Source of the DNA: Ferdinandcohnia sp036965045
GTDB lineage: Bacteria > Bacillota > Bacilli > Bacillales > Bacillaceae_L
Direction: 5' to 3'
NCBI RefSeq assembly: GCF_036965045.1
Contig: NZ_JBALOV010000026.1
Coordinates: 1 to 64,000, forward strand
DNA length: 64,000 nucleotides
In this document: positions 49,512-58,201 of the stretch, in pieces
Layout: every line of letters starts with the position of its first letter
Numbering within the stretch: the first letter of the stretch is position 1
Position numbers and translations under genes: made by a program
Notes under the pieces: model-generated
Databases searched by the model: none
Seen by the model: only the letters and a program-made list of their open reading frames with translations
Told to the model about the DNA's origin: nothing

Positions 49512-51836
49512 ATGGAGAAGCAAAATGTAGATTTGATTCAGGAACAAGACAGACTAGAAGATGTATTGAAGGTCATTGAAAGTAAGAAAGCAGCCATCGA
49601 ATCCAAGGTGGGAAACTTTAAAAGTGAAATTGTTGACCTTCGAAAAACGTTTTGGGAAGATGTAACGGTCAATCTTGATGAACCTGATGATGTCATTGAA
49701 ACATTTCAAAGTATTAAACAGCAGTCCGAGCTATTAGGTGAACGCGAAAGAAATCATCGCCAAATTTATAAACAAATTAAAATTCTTGAAAGACTAAAGG
49801 AATCACCATATTTTGGTCGATTTGATTTTGCCGAAAATGGAGAGACCAATGCAGAAAAAGTTTATATTGGAATAGCATCATTATTAGATGAAAATGAAGA
49901 TGATTTTTTAATCTTTGACTGGAGAGCCCCCATTTCGAGTATGTACTATGACTATTATCCGGGTCCGGCTAAGTATGATACCCATTTTGAAACAATTGAA
50001 GGGGAAATGACATTAAAACGACAATTCATCATAAAAAATAGCAAGTTAAAAAGCATGTTTGATACCGGAGTTACAATTGGGGATGAAATGCTTCAGGAGG
50101 TACTTGGCAACAATGCGAACACACAAATGAAGAGCATTGTGGCAACGATTCAACGTGAACAAAATAAAATCATCCGAAATGAAAAAAGTCGTTATTTAAT
50201 TGTACAGGGGGTTGCGGGTTCAGGTAAAACATCTGCCGCTTTGCAGCGAGTCGCGTATTTACTATATCGCTATCGTGAACATCTTAGCTCAAATAATATC
50301 ATGCTATTTTCACCGAATCCTCTTTTCAACAGCTATGTTGCTACCGTACTTCCTGAGCTTGGGGAAGAAAACATGCAGCAATCAACCTTTCAGGAATATG
50401 TCGAGCATCGGTTAGGTAGTCTTTTCGAAGTAGAGGATCCATTTTCACAAATGGAATACTTGTTAACAAAGATGAATCAACCCGATTATGATATAAGACT
50501 AAAAGCGATTTACTTCAAGGCTAACCTAGGATTTAAGACACTCATTGATTCGTATGTAAAAAGGCTTGGAGAACAAGGGATCCTTTTTAAAGACATTATC
50601 TTTAAAAAGAAAGTGATCCTTTCAAAGGAATCGATTGCAGAGTATTTTTACTCATTGGATCCAACGATTTCGATTCCGAATCGACTTACAAAAGTCACAG
50701 AGTGGTTGATGAAGGAAGTCGTCCAATTCGAGCGAAAAGAACGGAAAAAAGATTGGGTTCTTCAGGAAGCTGAGTTGATGGATAAGGAAGATCACCTTGA
50801 AATCTTTAAACAATTGCAGAAAAAGCAGGAGTTCTCTGAAGATACATTCGATGATTATGAACGTGAGGAAAAATTAATTGCAAAGGAAATTGTTAGGAAG
50901 CATTTTAAACCAATAAAAGCGACTATTAAAAAGCTTGAATATCTAGATCGAAGAGGAATTTATAAACAATTATTTTTACACACGAAAGAACAAAACATAA
51001 CGGAGAAATGGAGCGAAATTTGTTCGTATACAATTGAAAAATTAGAACAACATCATTTGGATTATGAGGATGCTACTCCCTTTTTATATTTACAGGACTT
51101 AATTGAAGGTAAAAAATCAAATACAAGGATTCGGCAATTGTTCATTGATGAGGCTCAAGACTATTCACCATTTCAATTTGAATATGTAAAGCAATTGTTT
51201 CCGAATTGCCGCATGACGATACTTGGGGACTACAACCAGGCCATTTATGCACATTCCATGAATGCACCCACAATGCTTTCCCCAGAGCTCTATGACGAAG
51301 AAAAAACAGAAGTCATTCAATTGAAGAAAAGCTATCGGTCTACAAGGGAGATTGTTGAGTTTTCAAAAGGGATTGTGGCTGGTGGTACTGATATTGAAGC
51401 CTTTAACCGTTCCGGGTCACTTCCTTTATTTAAAGAAGTGACGACGAAAGAAGAACTTCACAAGGAAGTCCTAACTAAAGTAAAGGATCTTCAAGAAATG
51501 GGACATGAAACCATTGCAGTGATTTGCAAAACTGAAGCGGAAAGCAAGGAAGCTTTTGATGCTTTGAAAAATAAAATGCAGGTTCGATTAATGAATCAGG
51601 AGACGTATCAATTTGACAAAGGTGTTCTCATTTTGCCAACCTATTTAGCAAAAGGAATCGAGTTTGATGGAGTTATTATTTATAATGCCTCAAATGAGGT
51701 GTATGGAAGAGAATATGAGCGTAAGCTTTTTTATACAGCCTGTACACGTGCGATGCACGAACTCCTGCTTTTTTCAATGGGGCCAAGAAGCTTTTTCTTT
51801 GATGGAATTGATGAAGAAAAATATAAAGAAGAGTAA
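49512..51836 (+). CDS. helD: RNA polymerase recycling motor HelD
   Basis: This 774-residue superfamily-1 ATPase dislodges stalled RNA polymerase from DNA. It has an N-terminal coiled-coil arm (residues 1-110), Walker A GVAGSGKTS at about 234, Walker B LFIDEAQDYSPFQ at about 544 and a late YTACTRAMHELL motif. GAGGAG lies eight bases before the ATG at 49512; a GTG three codons earlier is less likely. Family identity is strong, though ordinary UvrD-like helicases are the alternative. Confidence 0.93.
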   Translation: MEKQNVDLIQEQDRLEDVLKVIESKKAAIESKVGNFKSEIVDLRKTFWEDVTVNLDEPDDVIETFQSIKQQSELLGERERNHRQIYKQIKILERLKESPYFGRFDFAENGETNAEKVYIGIASLLDENEDDFLIFDWRAPISSMYYDYYPGPAKYDTHFETIEGEMTLKRQFIIKNSKLKSMFDTGVTIGDEMLQEVLGNNANTQMKSIVATIQREQNKIIRNEKSRYLIVQGVAGSGKTSAALQRVAYLLYRYREHLSSNNIMLFSPNPLFNSYVATVLPELGEENMQQSTFQEYVEHRLGSLFEVEDPFSQMEYLLTKMNQPDYDIRLKAIYFKANLGFKTLIDSYVKRLGEQGILFKDIIFKKKVILSKESIAEYFYSLDPTISIPNRLTKVTEWLMKEVVQFERKERKKDWVLQEAELMDKEDHLEIFKQLQKKQEFSEDTFDDYEREEKLIAKEIVRKHFKPIKATIKKLEYLDRRGIYKQLFLHTKEQNITEKWSEICSYTIEKLEQHHLDYEDATPFLYLQDLIEGKKSNTRIRQLFIDEAQDYSPFQFEYVKQLFPNCRMTILGDYNQAIYAHSMNAPTMLSPELYDEEKTEVIQLKKSYRSTREIVEFSKGIVAGGTDIEAFNRSGSLPLFKEVTTKEELHKEVLTKVKDLQEMGHETIAVICKTEAESKEAFDALKNKMQVRLMNQETYQFDKGVLILPTYLAKGIEFDGVIIYNASNEVYGREYERKLFYTACTRAMHELLLFSMGPRSFFFDGIDEEKYKEE

Positions 51837-51839
51837 ATG

Positions 51840-51872
51840 AGAGTCAGCATATGCTGGCTTTTATTTTTGTCC
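51840..51872 (+). terminator. Intrinsic terminator after helD
   Basis: AGTCAGC and GCTGGCT form a stem around ATAT, then TTTTATTTTT. Confidence 0.75.
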
Positions 51873-51983
51873 TGCTGTTTTGCAAGGCGTTTCGCATTTT
51901 GCATTTGGATATTATTAACGTGAAAAAACTTCGTACAGATAGATAAAAATAAGAAAAATATTATTCTTACGGAGGTAAAAAAG

Positions 51984-52127
51984 ATGACGACAAATTGCTT
52001 TTATTGTCAAGATGCTTTTGAGAATGAGCGATTTCACTATGTTGCATTTGTAAATATTGAAGGAGAGCACGAAGAAACTTTATGTAAAGATTGCTACCAG
52101 GAGTGGCTTGCGGGAATTAAAGAATAA
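51984..52127 (+). CDS. Small zinc-ribbon-like protein, 47 residues
   Basis: This short gene encodes two CxxC pairs (CFYC near the N terminus and CKDC near residue 36), the layout of a zinc ribbon, with an aromatic linker. GGAGGTAAAAAAG precedes the ATG, a strong ribosome site. No close family is recognised. It stands between helD and tag. Confidence 0.75.
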   Translation: MTTNCFYCQDAFENERFHYVAFVNIEGEHEETLCKDCYQEWLAGIKE

Positions 52128-52202
52128 CGAAAAATGGAGGCTCCTTTATTCCCCGCCATTTGATATACTTTTCATATCTAGTTTGAGAGAGGTGGGAGAA
52201 TT

Positions 52203-52760
52203 TTGAAAAGATGCGGCTGGGTGAATGAGGATCCTCTTTATATAAACTACCATGATCAGGAGTGGGGTGTCCCTGTTTATGATGACCGATTGCTCTTTGA
52301 ATATTTGAATTTAGAGGGGGCGCAGGCTGGCCTTAGCTGGTATACCATTTTGAAAAAACGAGAAAATTACCGCAAGGCCTTTGACCATTTTGAACCAGCA
52401 AAAATCATTACTTATGATGAGAAGAAAATTGAGGAACTGTTATCGGATGAAGGCATTGTTCGAAATCGGCTAAAAGTCAATGCAGTTGTTACGAATGCAA
52501 AAGCATTTCTTCGGGTTGTAGAGGAATTTGGAAGCTTTCATACATATATTTGGTCATTCGTGGATGGAAAACCAATCAAAAATCATTTTGAAACTTTGGA
52601 GGAGGTTCCAGCCACAACTGAGATTAGTGACCGATTAAGTAAAGATTTAAAAAAGCGTGGCTTTAAATTCGTTGGTTCGACGATTTGCTATGCCTTTATG
52701 CAGGCAACCGGAATGGTAAACGATCACATAGTCAGTTGTCATTGTTATAAACGTACATAA
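52203..52760 (+). CDS. tag: DNA-3-methyladenine glycosylase I
   Basis: This 185-residue enzyme removes 3-methyladenine from alkylated DNA to start base excision repair. MKRCGWVNEDPLYINYHDQEWG and EGAQAGLSWYTILKKRE are its hallmarks, and the C-terminal HIVSCHC carries expected zinc ligands together with Cys4 and His17. TTG start at 52203 with GAGAGGTGGGAG upstream. Confidence 0.95.
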   Translation: MKRCGWVNEDPLYINYHDQEWGVPVYDDRLLFEYLNLEGAQAGLSWYTILKKRENYRKAFDHFEPAKIITYDEKKIEELLSDEGIVRNRLKVNAVVTNAKAFLRVVEEFGSFHTYIWSFVDGKPIKNHFETLEEVPATTEISDRLSKDLKKRGFKFVGSTICYAFMQATGMVNDHIVSCHCYKRT

Positions 52761-52798
52761 AAGTAGGGGCTTCCTTTAGTAGGTAGCCCCCTTACTCA

Positions 52799-52933
52799 TC
52801 AGGTGATAGGATCGTCATCATCGTCTTCATATAAATATCCCAACTCTTGTTCCCCATTTGGTAATGAGTTGGTAAGATCATGCCAGCCTGTGTATCCAAA
52901 CACAGTATCAAGGAGTCTTTCAAATCGTTGCAT
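52799..52933 (-). CDS. Small acidic protein, 44 residues
   Basis: This short gene begins MQRFERLLDTVFGY and ends in a run of Asp (EDDDDDPIT). GAGGTG precedes the ATG by seven bases. No membrane segment. It is convergent with tag and divergent from proC. Function not recognised. Confidence 0.65.
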   Translation of the reverse strand: MQRFERLLDTVFGYTGWHDLTNSLPNGEQELGYLYEDDDDDPIT

Positions 52934-53050
52934 TGTTTTCACCTCTTTTTTGGATTAGTTTGTCCGTTCCATTGAATAATATGTAAAGTCCTTTGTGATT
53001 TCGCTAATTACGATAATTTCTTTATAATAAGCATATTGAGGAGGTTCTAT

Positions 53051-53857
53051 ATGAACAGAAAAGTTGGTTTTATAGGGTGTGGAAAAATGGCTCAGGCGAT
53101 GATCCAGGGGATGATTGCTTCTGAATTCACAACTCCACAACAAATAATGGCAAGTGCAAAAACAGAGAACACGCTTCAATATGTGAAAAAAACACATGAA
53201 ATCAGAACAACTTTTCACAACAAAGAGGTAGCGGAAAATGCAGATTATTTGTTTTTAGCTGTTCAACCTCATTTGTATGAGGATGTTATCAATGAAATAA
53301 AAGAGGTTGTTAAGGATGATACCATCATCATTACAATCGCAGCTGGCATAACACTTGATTTTATACAAAAACAGTTTGAACGTCCAATGAAGGCTGTTCG
53401 CTCCATGCCAAATACACCTTCTTTAGTTGGTGAAGGAATGAGTGCACTATGTGTGAATTCTCATGTAACAACTAAAGATTTATCTGAAATTATCCGAGTG
53501 TTTGAAGGGTTTGGAAAAGCTGAAGTTATGGAAGAAAAACATATGGATGCAATTCCAGCGGTGAGTGGTTCGTCACCGGCTTATGCGTATTTATTTATTG
53601 AAGCATTAGCCGATGGTGCTGTTATGCAAGGAATTCCAAGAAAACAAGCGTACAAGCTGGCTGCCCAAGCTCTACTGGGTGCGGCAAAAATGGTCCTAGA
53701 AACCGATAAACATCCCGGCAAATTAAAAGATGATGTATGTACCCCAGGGGGCTCAACCATCCAAGCAGTCGCAACTCTTGAAAAACAAGGCTTCCGTGCA
53801 AGCGTAATCGCAGCCATGGAAAGCTGCACTCAAAAATCAAAACAAATGGAACAGTAG
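53051..53857 (+). CDS. proC: Pyrroline-5-carboxylate reductase
   Basis: This 268-residue enzyme catalyses the last step of proline synthesis with NADPH. VGFIGCGKMA at the N terminus is the Rossmann motif and AVSGSSPAYAYLFIEALADG with GGSTIQAVATLEKQGFRASV form the P5CR domain. The ATG at 53051 follows GAGGAGG; the ATG at 53036 overlaps that site. Apparently monocistronic. Confidence 0.95.
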   Translation: MNRKVGFIGCGKMAQAMIQGMIASEFTTPQQIMASAKTENTLQYVKKTHEIRTTFHNKEVAENADYLFLAVQPHLYEDVINEIKEVVKDDTIIITIAAGITLDFIQKQFERPMKAVRSMPNTPSLVGEGMSALCVNSHVTTKDLSEIIRVFEGFGKAEVMEEKHMDAIPAVSGSSPAYAYLFIEALADGAVMQGIPRKQAYKLAAQALLGAAKMVLETDKHPGKLKDDVCTPGGSTIQAVATLEKQGFRASVIAAMESCTQKSKQMEQ

Positions 53858-53883
53858 GACGGTTTTTGTGGGGAAAGTTACTA

Positions 53884-53930
53884 GTAAAAATCTGCAATCG
53901 AATTTACTCTGATTGCAGATTTTTCAGTTG
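53884..53930 (+). terminator. Intrinsic terminator after proC
   Basis: AAAAATCTGCAATC pairs with GATTGCAGATTTTT. Confidence 0.92.
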
Positions 53931-54239
53931 ATTTGTTCTTTATAAAGAATGTATAATATAAATATGACAAATATTACAAAAACTTGTAACAAATTCAAGC
54001 TATTCAACGTCTAATAAGGTGAAAAAGGTTACCTTCTTCTTTCGTAAAACTTCTATATTCACTGTAATTTCGCTTTTATTCTCCAACCATCTTAGTCGAT
54101 TTCCCATACATGAGAAGGCATTTAAGAACTTAACGTAATTTANNNNNNNNNNNNNNNNNNNNNNNNNNNNNNNNNTTTGTTACCTTTTTTTAATATTTGT
54201 AACATTGTCCACAACAATTAAATTATGGGAGAGAGTAAT
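53931..54239. other. Intergenic region with assembly gap (54143-54175)
   Basis: 33 N lie at 54143-54175 within an AT-rich stretch. Promoter-like TATAAA and TATAAT hexamers occur near 53940-53960. No gene is supported and the gap may hide sequence. Confidence 0.6.
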
Positions 54240-55166
54240 TTGAAGAAAACAACATTGCCATTATTATTAGGTGTTTTATTAATGAGTGGGTGCAGTCTCA
54301 TTGAGAAGAAAGAACCAGTGAGTGTGGAGCTGCATCAAGTTGCACCTGTTGAAACGATTGAAACAAAGCAAGTGATGGACACCCGGGAAGTTTCAATAAT
54401 CGATCCTCGTGATAACAGTGTCATCGAAGTTCTGAACCGAGATGAGTTCCAAACGGAGGAAGAATTAAAAGCGAAGGCAGTCCAATTAGCAAGTGATTTA
54501 GCAGCGACAATTGATCGTCCAATGAAACCTGTTAAGCTAAGTGCTAATGGAGAATTGCAAGGCGGGGAAAGTCAAATGATTTTAAAGGAAGATGAACTAG
54601 TTACTAGAATACTAGATGATTCCGTTTTTAATAAACAAGTCGTTCTTCCAATTGAGGAGACCAATCCAAATGTAACAGAGGATCAAGTTCAAGGCATTAA
54701 TGAAGTTGTCCTCGGAAGCTTTACAACCTATTTTGATCCGTCTGTAACAGGAAGAAACTTTAATATTTCAAAGTCAGCATCTGAAGTGAACGATGTTGTG
54801 TTAGGGCCTGGCGATCGTTTTTCTTTTAACCATGTGGTTGGAAATGGCTCCAAGGAAAATGGATATGCACTTGCAACTGTTATTATTAATAAGGAATTTG
54901 TCCCAGGATATGGGGGAGGAATATGCCAGACGTCAAGTACTCTTTATAACGCAGTTGCAAAAGCTGGACTTGAAATCATTCAGCTTCATCACCATTCAAA
55001 ACCAGTGGGCTATGTTCCGCTAGGGCATGACGCAACAGTTGCATACCCATATTTGGACTTTAAATTTGCGAATAATCGTCCATATCCAGTTGTATTGAAA
55101 ACAATTGTAAATGCTAGTTCAATAACAGTCGAAGTCCGTTCAGCTGCTAATTATGTATCTAATTAA
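54240..55166 (+). CDS. VanW family lipoprotein
   Basis: This protein of about 308 residues has a lipoprotein signal with lipobox LMSGC near residue 18, a charged linker and a C-terminal VanW domain (about 160-295) with YFDPSVTGRNFN and GGGICQTSSTLYNA. VanW proteins are found in cell-envelope settings but their reaction is not established. The TTG at 54240 has GGGAGAG upstream; the ATG at 54225 overlaps it. Anchored outside the membrane. Confidence 0.88.
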   Translation: MKKTTLPLLLGVLLMSGCSLIEKKEPVSVELHQVAPVETIETKQVMDTREVSIIDPRDNSVIEVLNRDEFQTEEELKAKAVQLASDLAATIDRPMKPVKLSANGELQGGESQMILKEDELVTRILDDSVFNKQVVLPIEETNPNVTEDQVQGINEVVLGSFTTYFDPSVTGRNFNISKSASEVNDVVLGPGDRFSFNHVVGNGSKENGYALATVIINKEFVPGYGGGICQTSSTLYNAVAKAGLEIIQLHHHSKPVGYVPLGHDATVAYPYLDFKFANNRPYPVVLKTIVNASSITVEVRSAANYVSN

Positions 55167-55177
55167 ATCATCGTTTA

Positions 55178-55207
55178 GGAGGTCAGCGTTGCTGGCCTTT
55201 TTTCTGT
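55178..55207 (+). terminator. Intrinsic terminator after the VanW gene
   Basis: AGGTCAGC and GCTGGCCT form a stem followed by T6. Confidence 0.82.
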
Positions 55208-55248
55208 TATAATATTGATAGATTTCAAATGAAAGGGGTTGCAATACT

Positions 55249-56166
55249 TTGAGATTACTAGTTGTAGGGGCAGGGGCAATTGGCGGCTATTTCGGAGGAC
55301 GTCTACTTGAAAAGGGAGAAGACGTAACCTTTTTAGTTCGTGAAAAAAGACAAAAACAATTACAAGAGCATGGACTTCAAATTAAGAGTATCCATGGAAA
55401 TGTGACATTTCAGCCGAAGACAATTAAGTCAGGTGAAGAAGCGGGACCTTTCGATGTGATTATTGTTTCAACTAAGCAATATCACCTTGAGGGCGCATTA
55501 CATAGTATTGAACCATATGTGGGGGAAGACACGATGATTCTGCCACTATTAAATGGCTACAGTCATGTGGATGTTTTAAAGTCTAAATTTAATCCAGAAA
55601 ATGTAATAGGCGGAGTATGTTTTATTGAGTCAACCTTGGATTATGAAGGAAAGATTGTTCAGACAAGCCCCAACCACCGAGCTCTATTTGGGGAATTTAC
55701 GGGGGAAAGAACAGCCCGCATTTTAAAACTAGCAGATGTGATGTCTGGAACGAAAACAAATATTCAATTAAGTGACAATATCATTCGTGAAATGTGGCAT
55801 AAATACATGTTCATCACGGGATTTTCAGGCGTTACAACTCTAATGAGATCACCAATTGGTCCGATTCGTGAAGAGGAGAATGGCCAAAAGCTTATTCTAA
55901 ACCTATTCAAAGAAATCGGTTCTGTGATGAGGGCAATTGGTGCACCAATTGATGAAGAGATTGAGGAAAAACATGTAAAAACTACGAATCAAATGACATT
56001 TGAAATGAAATCCTCGATGCAGCGTGATATGGAAAAAGGGATGGATATAGAGGCTGATCAACTACAAGGCTATTTATATAAAATTGCCCGGGAAAAAGGC
56101 ATCGAAACGCCATTATTAGAAGTCATTTATTCAAACTTAAAGGTATATCAAGCGCAAAGAGGATGA
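55249..56166 (+). CDS. panE: 2-dehydropantoate 2-reductase
   Basis: This 305-residue NADPH enzyme makes pantoate for coenzyme A. VVGAGAIGGYFGGRL at residues 4-18 is the dinucleotide-binding motif; STKQYHLEGAL and KYMFITGFSGVTTL also match. A TTG start is used with GAAAGGGG upstream. No panB/panC nearby; some paralogues of this fold reduce other 2-oxo acids. Confidence 0.85.
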   Translation: MRLLVVGAGAIGGYFGGRLLEKGEDVTFLVREKRQKQLQEHGLQIKSIHGNVTFQPKTIKSGEEAGPFDVIIVSTKQYHLEGALHSIEPYVGEDTMILPLLNGYSHVDVLKSKFNPENVIGGVCFIESTLDYEGKIVQTSPNHRALFGEFTGERTARILKLADVMSGTKTNIQLSDNIIREMWHKYMFITGFSGVTTLMRSPIGPIREEENGQKLILNLFKEIGSVMRAIGAPIDEEIEEKHVKTTNQMTFEMKSSMQRDMEKGMDIEADQLQGYLYKIAREKGIETPLLEVIYSNLKVYQAQRG

Positions 56167-56175
56167 ATTGGAAGA

Positions 56176-56205
56176 AAGGCAGTGTGTGAACACACTGCCT
56201 TTTTG
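56176..56205 (+). terminator. Intrinsic terminator after panE
   Basis: AGGCAGTGTG and CACACTGCCT form a perfect 10-bp stem with a TGAA loop and T5. Confidence 0.92.
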
Positions 56206-56209
56206 TTTT

Positions 56210-56312
56210 ATGGTTATTAACCGGGCGTTGATGGTCGTTATTTGGATTCTATGGTCAATAGCGGGCTTGCTATGGCCGTTATAATAATTCTATGGTCGTT
56301 AACAAAATTCCG
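56210..56312. repeat. Short tandem repeat of about 20.5 bp
   Basis: ATGGTCGTTA-like units start at 56210, 56231, 56251, 56272 and 56292, alternating 21 and 20 bp. Unit ends are degenerate. It lies between the panE and OsmC terminators. Confidence 0.75.
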
Positions 56313-56314
56313 GC

Positions 56315-56358
56315 AAAAAACACCTCTACTGAGAATGTGCATCTTAGGTTAGAGGTGT
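56315..56358 (-). terminator. Intrinsic terminator of the OsmC gene
   Basis: On the minus strand ACACCTCTA and TAGAGGTGT are followed by T6. Confidence 0.85.
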
Positions 56359-56367
56359 ACTAAAACA

Positions 56368-56808
56368 TTACCCAACCACTTTAACAACAGGTTCAACCAT
56401 AACCTCCACATTGCCTTTCAATGTTTGCGAGATGAAGCAAGCTTTTTCTGCGCGATGAGCAAGTTGAATTAATCTTTCTTGTAACTCATTGTCCGCGTTC
56501 TTTACAAAAATAACGGGTTGATGAACAATTTTTTCAAAGATAAGGCGCTTTCCGTCCTTGCCTACTATTCCTTCTGTTTCCACTTCGAGGTGGGTATACT
56601 CGATCTCACGATTTGACAGGATGGCAGAAAGGGTAAGCATATAGCAATTTGTAGCGGCAGCAATTAGCAATTCCTCAGGATTAGCCCCGATTCCAGGTCC
56701 ATCAAGCTGCTTTGGAGCAGAGACTGCTGTTTGGAACCCATCCGTCGTAATCGTACCCTTCCCATTTCGATCTCCAGTCCAGGTACCTTTCACGATAAAA
56801 GAACTCAT
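56368..56808 (-). CDS. OsmC/Ohr family peroxiredoxin
   Basis: This 146-residue protein has the two cysteines of OsmC-type organic hydroperoxide reductases: one in AATNCYMLTLS and one in EKACFISQTLKG. It detoxifies lipid and organic peroxides with thiol reductants. The ATG at 56808 follows GAGGGG; ATGs at 56841 and 56817 lack a good site or spacing. Its own terminator follows. Confidence 0.88.
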   Translation of the reverse strand: MSSFIVKGTWTGDRNGKGTITTDGFQTAVSAPKQLDGPGIGANPEELLIAAATNCYMLTLSAILSNREIEYTHLEVETEGIVGKDGKRLIFEKIVHQPVIFVKNADNELQERLIQLAHRAEKACFISQTLKGNVEVMVEPVVKVVG

Positions 56809-56966
56809 CTTGTTCATTCCCCTCATCAAATTTTCTAGCAACCTACTTCTATTATATGCACATAAAATGGAAACACGAAAGAGATTTATCTGAAAATAGT
56901 GAATACCTCTCCTCTATCTTAAACATAATTTTCAGAATATAATAGACGTAAAAGGAGGTTGTGGTG

Positions 56967-57893
56967 ATGACGTGTACCGATCTTACATTTTCAACTGATG
57001 ATGGCGTTACGATTTTTTATAAAAAGTGGGAAAGTCCCGAGGCCATACGAAAAGGAATTGTTCAAATTGCCCATGGGATGGCAGAGCATATTGAACGCTA
57101 TGATTTATTCGTAAAGTCACTAATAAAAGAAGGATATATTGTGTATGGAAATGACCATCGTGGCCACGGGAAAACAGGTACTAACGCTAACTTATTGGGA
57201 TTTTTTGCAGAGGAAAATGGGTTTGATCTCGTAGTTAAAGATATGCTTCAGCTCACCGATATCATTCAAAAGGATCACCCCAACGTGCCGATTTTTTTAT
57301 TCGGGCATAGCATGGGCTCCTTTTTAGCACGACGATATATACAAACACATGGTGACAAGCTTACAGGTGTCATTTTATCGGGAACAGGCGGAGACCCTGG
57401 TCTGATTGGAAAGGTTGGAATAAGAATAGCCCAGCTTGAAATGAAGCGAAAAGGGAAGAAAGCGAAGAGTCCGCTTATGAACAAGCTTACGTTCGGTAGC
57501 TATAATAAAGCTTTCAGTCCTAATCGTACCGAATTTGATTGGCTATCAAGAGATGACAAGGAGGTAGACAAGTACATTCAGGATCCTCTTTGTGGCGGAA
57601 TTTTTACGGCTGGCTTCTTTTACGATCTTGTTGATGGAGTAGCAAAAGTAAATAGTCATAACGCAAATAAAAACATTCCGAAAGGATTACCGATGTACTT
57701 TATTGCTGGTGATAAGGATCCGGTCGGGAACTATTCAAAAGGGGTTCTTAAATCTGCGGATATGTATAAAAAATTAGGAATCAAGGATGTAACCGTTCAA
57801 CTCTATGAAAATAGTCGTCATGAAATTTTGAATGAACTTAACAAAGAGAAAGTTTACAAAGATGTGATCAATTGGTTAGATACGAAAATATAA
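56967..57893 (+). CDS. Alpha/beta hydrolase, lysophospholipase/monoacylglycerol lipase type
   Basis: This 308-residue hydrolase has VQIAHGMAEHIERYD, NDHRGHGKT and the nucleophile elbow GHSMGS at about residue 113, all features of the monoglyceride lipase-like group. The Asp in AGDKDPV and His in NSRHEILNE complete the triad. GGAGG lies eight bases before the ATG at 56967. No signal peptide, so it probably acts in the cytosol on lysolipids. Confidence 0.9.
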   Translation: MTCTDLTFSTDDGVTIFYKKWESPEAIRKGIVQIAHGMAEHIERYDLFVKSLIKEGYIVYGNDHRGHGKTGTNANLLGFFAEENGFDLVVKDMLQLTDIIQKDHPNVPIFLFGHSMGSFLARRYIQTHGDKLTGVILSGTGGDPGLIGKVGIRIAQLEMKRKGKKAKSPLMNKLTFGSYNKAFSPNRTEFDWLSRDDKEVDKYIQDPLCGGIFTAGFFYDLVDGVAKVNSHNANKNIPKGLPMYFIAGDKDPVGNYSKGVLKSADMYKKLGIKDVTVQLYENSRHEILNELNKEKVYKDVINWLDTKI

Positions 57894-57936
57894 AAAAGGT
57901 GCCTCAAGGGCTTTCGCCTCTGAAACACCTTAAGAG
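57893..57936 (-). terminator. Terminator of the yjcZ-type gene
   Basis: On the minus strand AAGGTGT...ACACCTT-like arms (AAGGTGTTTCA/TGAGGCACCTT) precede T6. It also lies at the end of the convergent lipase gene. Confidence 0.8.
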
Positions 57937-57981
57937 GAGATATTATGGGATACGCGGTGGATTTCGCTTAAAACCTATCGA

Positions 57982-58071
57982 TTAATAGACATAAGAAACT
58001 CCTACAATGATTAATAGGATAAATAGAACTACAATTAGCGCAAAGCCACTTCCGCCTCCACTATAGCCCAT
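57982..58071 (-). CDS. YjcZ family small sporulation peptide, 29 residues
   Basis: MGYSGGGSGFALIVVLFILL is a glycine-rich start followed by one membrane helix and VGVSYVY, the YjcZ/YhgK pattern made during sporulation. GGAGGTGCTCC precedes the ATG. CATACCATA on the minus strand (58102-58110) fits a sigma-K type -10 (CATANNNTA), though the -35 was not settled. Location: spore or mother-cell membrane. Confidence 0.88.
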   Translation of the reverse strand: MGYSGGGSGFALIVVLFILLIIVGVSYVY

Positions 58072-58201
58072 ATGGAGCACCTCCTTTTTCTAAAGATACT
58101 ATATGGTATGAGAGGATAGCAAATGTGAAATGGACAGACATGGAGAAAAGGAAAAAGAGGTTCAAACCTAGTTGTGCAGGAGAGAACCTCTATTCGATAA
58201 A

